The position numbers and the translations under genes are program-made. From NCBI GenBank assembly GCA_036009105.1, contig DASYMJ010000289.1, forward strand, positions 1 through 5,420: a stretch of 5,420 nucleotides of DNA, in the 5' to 3' direction. Of the stretch, positions 5,242 to 5,420 are shown in pieces (position 1 is the first letter of the stretch; each line of letters begins with the position of its first letter). This DNA is from JAFAVZ01 sp036009105. GTDB taxonomy: Bacteria; Acidobacteriota; Thermoanaerobaculia; Gp7-AA8. Under the pieces are notes generated by a model. That model was given only the letters and a program-made list of their open reading frames with translations, had not been told where the DNA came from and searched no databases.

Positions 5242-5420
5242 TTAGATGACGTTGACGTTCGCGGCCTGCAGGCCCTTCGGCCCACGGGTGATCTCGAACT
5301 CGACGTGCGCGCCCTCGGCGAGGGAGCGGAAGCCATTGCCCTGGATCGCGGAGAAATGCACGAAGACGTCCTCGCCTCCATCAGTCGTGATGAAGCCGAA
5401 GCCCTTCGCATCGTTGAACC
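5242..5420 (-). CDS. CspA-family cold shock protein (5' end outside window)
   Basis: The last 58 residues of a cold shock domain protein are present. The reading frame starts at FNDAKGFGFITTDGG and ends at GPKGLQAANVNVI before TAA. RNP1 is KGFGFI and RNP2 is VFVHF; both are intact, followed by FSAIQGNGFRSLAEG. The missing N-terminus should be about eight to nine residues ending in KW, and the last two bases of the window (GG on this strand) fit the Trp codon. The protein is an OB-fold single-stranded nucleic acid binder that acts as an RNA chaperone. It cannot be told whether this copy is cold-induced or constitutive, because its promoter and 5' leader lie beyond the window. It is followed by a strong terminator and then by the desaturase gene. 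Confidence 0.97.
   Translation of the reverse strand, partial: FNDAKGFGFITTDGGEDVFVHFSAIQGNGFRSLAEGAHVEFEITRGPKGLQAANVNVI

Overview
The window is a GC-rich, gene-dense bacterial chromosome fragment with no RNA gene, CRISPR array, insertion sequence or phage gene. The gene mix is a secreted M2 (ACE-like) peptidase, a DinB-like metalloprotein, a secreted protein with a carboxypeptidase-regulatory-like domain, and a CspA-family protein. It fits Acidobacteriota or a similar GC-rich group, but this is an impression from gene content, not a proof.

Layout. At the left edge, the first 56 codons of an aldehyde dehydrogenase-like gene lie on the minus strand. They follow, in the same direction, a gene for a small secreted protein with a carboxypeptidase-regulatory-like domain. 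A divergent intergenic region of about 100 bp separates that pair from a plus-strand gene for a complete secreted M2 peptidyl-dipeptidase, which keeps all catalytic and chloride-site residues. The M2 gene converges on a minus-strand cluster and shares the palindrome CTAG with it, so each strand reads its own TAG stop there.

Read in its own direction, the minus-strand cluster runs as follows: a cold shock protein (5' end beyond the window), a strong hairpin terminator, a di-iron fatty acid desaturase, an integral membrane protein that starts inside the desaturase stop codon (TGATG), and a DinB-like protein. The desaturase and membrane protein are almost certainly co-translated. The csp-desaturase adjacency suggests a link to membrane fluidity or cold response, but this is inference because a terminator separates them.

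The most notable observation is in the membrane protein. It is built from two homologous four-helix halves. An in-frame TAG (3524-3526) interrupts the second half just before its last helix. The frame stays open for 26 more codons, encoding the missing helix, and ends inside the start of the DinB gene. The first half has Trp (TGG) at the matching position. A TGG-to-TAG change, a sequencing error or programmed readthrough would each explain this. A second notable item is a perfect 14-bp inverted repeat inside the DinB metal-binding motif, placed where the convergent M2 transcript should end. I see no clearly new defence or mobile system here; the least characterised part is the desaturase plus two-repeat membrane protein pair.
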